Assembly: GCF_021130785.1 (NCBI RefSeq)
Contig: NC_060215.1
Span: 118,072,501 to 118,136,500, forward strand
Length of the DNA: 64,000 nucleotides
Origin: Homalodisca vitripennis
Lineage: Eukaryota; Arthropoda; Insecta; Hemiptera; Cicadellidae
Reading direction: 5' to 3'
Within the stretch, counting starts at the first letter, position 1. Below are more model-generated notes on this DNA. The model had not been told where the DNA came from, did not search any database, and saw only the letters and a list, made by a program, of their open reading frames with translations. The letters are not shown here.

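Overview
The window is eukaryotic nuclear DNA. It is AT-rich, has spliceosomal GT..AG introns of about 0.25-7 kb, and is packed with animal transposons: CR1/Jockey-type LINEs, a Penelope-like element, pogo/Tigger, three piggyBac derivatives with TTAA duplications, hAT, Merlin and mariner relics, and a 5S-like SINE. The mix fits an arthropod, most likely an insect. Hemiptera is my guess, not a demonstration. I saw no bacterial gene, CRISPR array, tRNA gene or intact rRNA gene.

The one host gene I can support runs on the + strand from about 4.5 kb past the right edge. It is made of at least 25 very small exons (39-105 nt). Every one is a multiple of three with both borders in phase 0, so any exon can be skipped, repeated or reordered without changing frame. 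The left half (9.1-34.8 kb) has exons rich in Tyr, Pro and Asn, several ending in an Asn-X-Ser/Thr sequon, with donors mostly of the unusual form cag|GTCTGA. The right half (40.6-64 kb) has exons with CxxC motifs followed by polar, Gln/Arg-rich exons, with GTAAGTATA donors. Intron starts and ends resemble each other along most of the gene, so it appears to have grown by repeated duplication of exon plus flanking intron. I cannot name the product.

Two recent amplifications are visible. Array A (13.8-35 kb) repeats a ~2.67 kb unit carrying a LINE 3' fragment, a 'DLYPP' exon and a 'HAYP' exon. It was later rearranged, and some copies carry a decayed exon. Array C (57.1-64 kb) repeats a ~2.6 kb unit with two exons almost identically three times. 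Duplicated flanks act as natural empty sites for a pogo element (TA), a full-length 5.2 kb LINE (ATC) and a piggyBac derivative (TTAA).

Layout: 0-4.5 kb, 5S-like SINE, 240 bp tandem duplication and Merlin relic; 4.5 kb, first candidate exon; 4.6-7.6 kb, LINE (minus) holding a nested RNase H-bearing LINE fragment with a 13 bp duplication; 7.7-9 kb, Penelope-like element; 9.1-20.5 kb, exons and array A; 20.6-23.4 kb, pogo; 23.7-28.9 kb, full-length LINE; 29-35 kb, rest of array A; 36.1-38.6 kb, LINE holding a hAT MITE; 38.9-40 kb, transposase-like relic (minus); 40.6 kb exon; 42.9-47.5 kb, LINE (minus); 47.9-53.2 kb, exons; 52.2-54.5 kb, two piggyBac derivatives; 54.6-56.2 kb, LINE and mariner relics; 57.1-64 kb, array C.
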